Assembly: GCA_025455595.1 (NCBI GenBank)
Contig: JALOMD010000086.1
Coordinates: 1 to 13,274, forward strand
Direction: 5' to 3'
DNA: 13,274 bases
Origin: Cytophagales bacterium
GTDB lineage: Bacteria; Bacteroidota; Bacteroidia; Cytophagales; 172606-1
The notes beneath the pieces are model-generated. The model had not been told where the DNA came from. It made no database searches and was given only the letters and a program-made list of their open reading frames with translations. This document shows positions 12,254 to 13,274 of this stretch, piece after piece. A program made the translations under genes and the position numbers. Every line of letters begins with the position of its first letter. Within the stretch, counting starts at the first letter, position 1.

Positions 12254-13274
12254 GTGACAAAGCTACCGCCAAGAATCTCCCTACATGAAAAACAACTGCG
12301 AATAGAACAGCTTACCTTCACAAGGTTTGTTGCCGCAATCGTTATTGTCATCTATCATTACGGCAATAGTTATCATATATTTCAACTGCCCCTTATAAGC
12401 GACATTGTTCATACAGCGTACATAGGGGTAAGCTATTTTTTCCTGTTGTCAGGTTTCATTTTGGCCGTAGTTTACAACAAAACCGATTTTGGAGATACAA
12501 CCAATAAGCTAAAGTTTTGGATAGCCCGTATAGCAAGAATTTTCCCCCTTTACTTGGCCAGTCTGGTAATATATTTTTTACCAAGCATATTCGAAGGCTA
12601 TTGGAATGTGTTTATTTCAAAAAGGGGATTCTTTCACTCTGTATTACTTCAGGCATGGATACCGGCTTACGCCCTTAAATGGAATTTTCCAGCATGGTCT
12701 TTATCTGTAGAGTTCTTTTTGTACTTGTCCTTCCCGTTCTTATTTGGTTATATTCAAAATTGGTCTGTAAAACGACTCGTGACAGTCGCTTTGTCGTTTT
12801 GGTTTCTTACCATTTTATCGCTGGCAGTACTAAAGCATTTCATTCCTTATGAAGACAACAGCAATACGGACATATTTATTAAGTTCAGCCCTGTTTTCCA
12901 CTTGTCAACCTTCTTTTTCGGAATGGCTGGAGGAATTCTCTTTGTTAATAGACCGGCTCTGAAACTTCAATCAAACATAACATACTTGTTTATTGCCACT
13001 GTCCTTGCTTTACTCTCCTTAATTGTAATCAAATCCGGGTTACACGATTATTTCCAAAACGGCTTTTTATCACCTTTGTTTTTATTAATAATACTGACTT
13101 TGGCATGGAACAAAACCGGAATCACAAAGCTATTGCATCACCCTGTCTTGGTTCTTCTTGGAGAAATAAGTTTTGGAATTTATATATTACAAGAACCTGT
13201 CAGAGTGGCTTATATTTGGCTCACCGGCAATCAAGTAAACGAAAATGCTATTGACTTCTGTTTGTATTTGTTTT
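12254..13274 (+). CDS. Acyltransferase-3 family membrane protein (3' end outside window)
   Basis: An integral membrane O-acyltransferase of the type that acetylates or acylates surface polysaccharides, peptidoglycan or lipid-linked sugars. Hallmarks: EQLTFTRFVAAIVIVIYHYG with the conserved histidine, VSYFFLLSGFILAVVY, FWIARIARIFPLYL, and WSLSVEFFLYLSFPFLFGY; many hydrophobic segments follow to the window edge. No in-frame ATG lies near the start. I chose GTG at 12254; TTG at 12245 is also open. An ATG at 12285 would give a natural MKKQLRIEQL start if the following run had six A instead of five, so a one-base deletion is possible. The gene is clearly more AT-rich than the rest of the window, as often seen for surface-polysaccharide genes acquired by transfer. 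Its substrate cannot be told. Confidence 0.85.
   Translation, partial: MTKLPPRISLHEKQLRIEQLTFTRFVAAIVIVIYHYGNSYHIFQLPLISDIVHTAYIGVSYFFLLSGFILAVVYNKTDFGDTTNKLKFWIARIARIFPLYLASLVIYFLPSIFEGYWNVFISKRGFFHSVLLQAWIPAYALKWNFPAWSLSVEFFLYLSFPFLFGYIQNWSVKRLVTVALSFWFLTILSLAVLKHFIPYEDNSNTDIFIKFSPVFHLSTFFFGMAGGILFVNRPALKLQSNITYLFIATVLALLSLIVIKSGLHDYFQNGFLSPLFLLIILTLAWNKTGITKLLHHPVLVLLGEISFGIYILQEPVRVAYIWLTGNQVNENAIDFCLYLF

Overview
The window looks like a chromosomal stretch of a moderately GC-rich member of the phylum Bacteroidota, probably Cytophagia or Saprospiria; I cannot name the genus. Support comes from the Bacteroidota-type insertion in GltX, a Bacteroidota-style LspA, a TAnnTTTG promoter box ahead of gltX, the near absence of Shine-Dalgarno sequences, and intergenic regions full of short palindromes and EcoRI-like GAATTC filler. 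Most of the window is ordinary housekeeping and metabolic sequence. I see no CRISPR array, defence island, transposase or prophage.

Layout: (1) A PLP-dependent methionine/glutamine aminotransferase, whose start codon is cut by the left edge, is followed by a Nit2/YafV-type omega-amidase; together they would form a glutamine transaminase/omega-amidase pair used in methionine salvage. The amidase gene carries an in-frame GC-rich repeat just after its catalytic cysteine. (2) A small conserved protein of unknown function, then glutamyl-tRNA synthetase (gltX) with a recognisable promoter. (3) A 60-residue conserved protein, an AIM24/TIGR00266 family protein and a putative lipoprotein, all on the plus strand. 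(4) On the minus strand, lspA (signal peptidase II), separated from the lipoprotein gene by a bidirectional terminator, then a large secreted M14 zinc carboxypeptidase with a C-terminal glutamine-amidotransferase-like domain. (5) On the plus strand again, an Ogt-type O6-alkylguanine-DNA methyltransferase and the N-terminal part of a membrane acyltransferase-3 protein, visibly more AT-rich than everything before it.

The most notable signal is not a gene. A dispersed palindrome of about 29 bp, with arms GCGTTTTGGGCAA and TTGCCCAAAACGC, occurs at least once in each of the ten intergenic gaps and in none of the coding regions. Copies range from perfect to degenerate, some with paired changes in both arms. 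It is accompanied by other families: a TCCCG/CGGGA hairpin, a CTTTGGCAAAG palindrome, GC-rich CCCCC/GGGGG modules, and a possible 89-bp MITE. Apart from the amidase-amidotransferase pair, the genes look like independent transcription units separated by repeat-rich spacers of about 150 to 430 bp.
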